Of a DNA stretch of 6,983 nucleotides, positions 6,694-6,983 are shown piece after piece (within the stretch, counting starts at the first letter, position 1; the number at the start of each line of letters is the position of its first letter). Below the pieces are notes generated by a model. It saw only the letters and a program-made list of their open reading frames with translations, ran no database searches and was not told where the DNA came from. The stretch covers positions 1 through 6,983 of the forward strand of contig WJKD01000547.1 in the NCBI GenBank assembly GCA_014729315.1. The letters run 5' to 3'. The translations under genes were made by a program, and so were the position numbers. Source of the stretch: Promethearchaeota archaeon. GTDB lineage: Archaea; Asgardarchaeota; Lokiarchaeia; Sigynarchaeales; SOKP01.

Positions 6694-6983
6694 ATGGCCA
6701 AAGAAAATTCAATCACAATTGATGGTAAAAATATCCCTTGCAGCATTGAGTTAAGAGATATTTTCGAATTGCAATACTATGTGGAAAATCCAAGAATTCA
6801 TTTCATTATATCTTCACTTGGAAAAAACGTTACCCAAGAAGATATTGAAAAAGAAATGTGGGGAGCAGATAGTACAAAAAAATTATTTAGGAATATTAAG
6901 AGAAATGATGGATTATTGGAAGAAATAATAGTAAAAGATAATCTTGTAATTGAAGGGAATACAAGATTATGTGCTTATAGAAA
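6694..6983 (+). CDS. Second ParB/sulfiredoxin-fold protein, 3' end outside the window
   Basis: Only the first 96 residues are present; the reading frame is still open at the window end. NPRI at 32-35, NDGLL at 71-75 and VIEGNTR at 85-91 match, in the same order and with similar spacing, the NPRI (33-36), NDGLL (75-79) and VLEGNTR (94-100) of the ParB-like protein encoded at 3837-4862. The two are therefore distant relatives with the same predicted nucleotide-binding fold. This one has a shorter loop before EGNTR and a different N-terminus. It starts four bases after the SNF2 gene; a GGGGG run eight bases upstream, inside the SNF2 coding end, may serve as a weak ribosome site. Whether it also has a helix-turn-helix or an extra effector domain cannot be seen. 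Confidence 0.7.
   Translation, partial: MAKENSITIDGKNIPCSIELRDIFELQYYVENPRIHFIISSLGKNVTQEDIEKEMWGADSTKKLFRNIKRNDGLLEEIIVKDNLVIEGNTRLCAYR

Noticed and set aside
1..6983. CRISPR array, tRNA or rRNA gene, or insertion sequence.
   Set aside because: No regularly spaced repeats, cloverleaf with CCA end, rRNA-like stretch, transposase or integrase frame was found on either strand.

Overview
The window joins two unlike pieces of bacterial DNA. Positions 1-913 hold the 5' part of a GC-rich gene read leftwards. It encodes a cholesterol-oxidase-like GMC flavoprotein with a textbook AGGAGG ribosome binding site and a near-consensus sigma70-type promoter, and it looks like ordinary host chromosome. From about 1090 onward everything is very AT-rich (sampled 60-base lines fall from about 58% GC in the oxidoreductase gene to about 18-33% GC), is read rightwards, and mostly lacks clear Shine-Dalgarno sequences. 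This looks like the left edge of a horizontally acquired island. The host cannot be named from the sequence; it uses strong Shine-Dalgarno and TTGACA/TATAAT signals in a medium-to-high GC genome.

Layout: a divergent promoter region (914-1137) separates the two pieces. The rightward genes form one tightly packed unit of six. (1) 1138-2532 is a radical SAM protein with an N-terminal cobalamin-binding-like domain. (2) 2565-3827 is a D12-class (Dam-like) N6-adenine DNA methyltransferase. (3) 3837-4862 is a ParB/Srx-fold protein with an EGNTR motif. (4) 4867-5268 is a small PD-(D/E)XK nuclease-like protein. (5) 5268-6689 is a compact SNF2-family helicase/translocase. (6) 6694 to the window end is a second, divergent ParB/Srx-fold protein, cut off by the window. 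Gaps after gene 1 are 32, 9, 4, -1 and 4 bases, so co-transcription is very likely and genes 4 and 5 are probably translationally coupled.

How the genes may work together (inference): a DNA methyltransferase next to a nuclease-helicase pair is the logic of a restriction-modification or related anti-phage island. Two features make this set unusual. One is the radical SAM enzyme, which could further modify a base or make a small molecule. The other is the pair of related ParB-like proteins flanking the nuclease-helicase pair, which could act as nucleotide-gated clamps or DNA-scanning adaptors. I do not recognise the six-gene combination as a named system. It differs from DISARM (no DUF1998 or PLD gene seen), from Dnd/Ssp, and from the dpd 7-deazaguanine cluster (no TGT-like gene seen). 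The window ends inside the operon, so more components may lie to the right.
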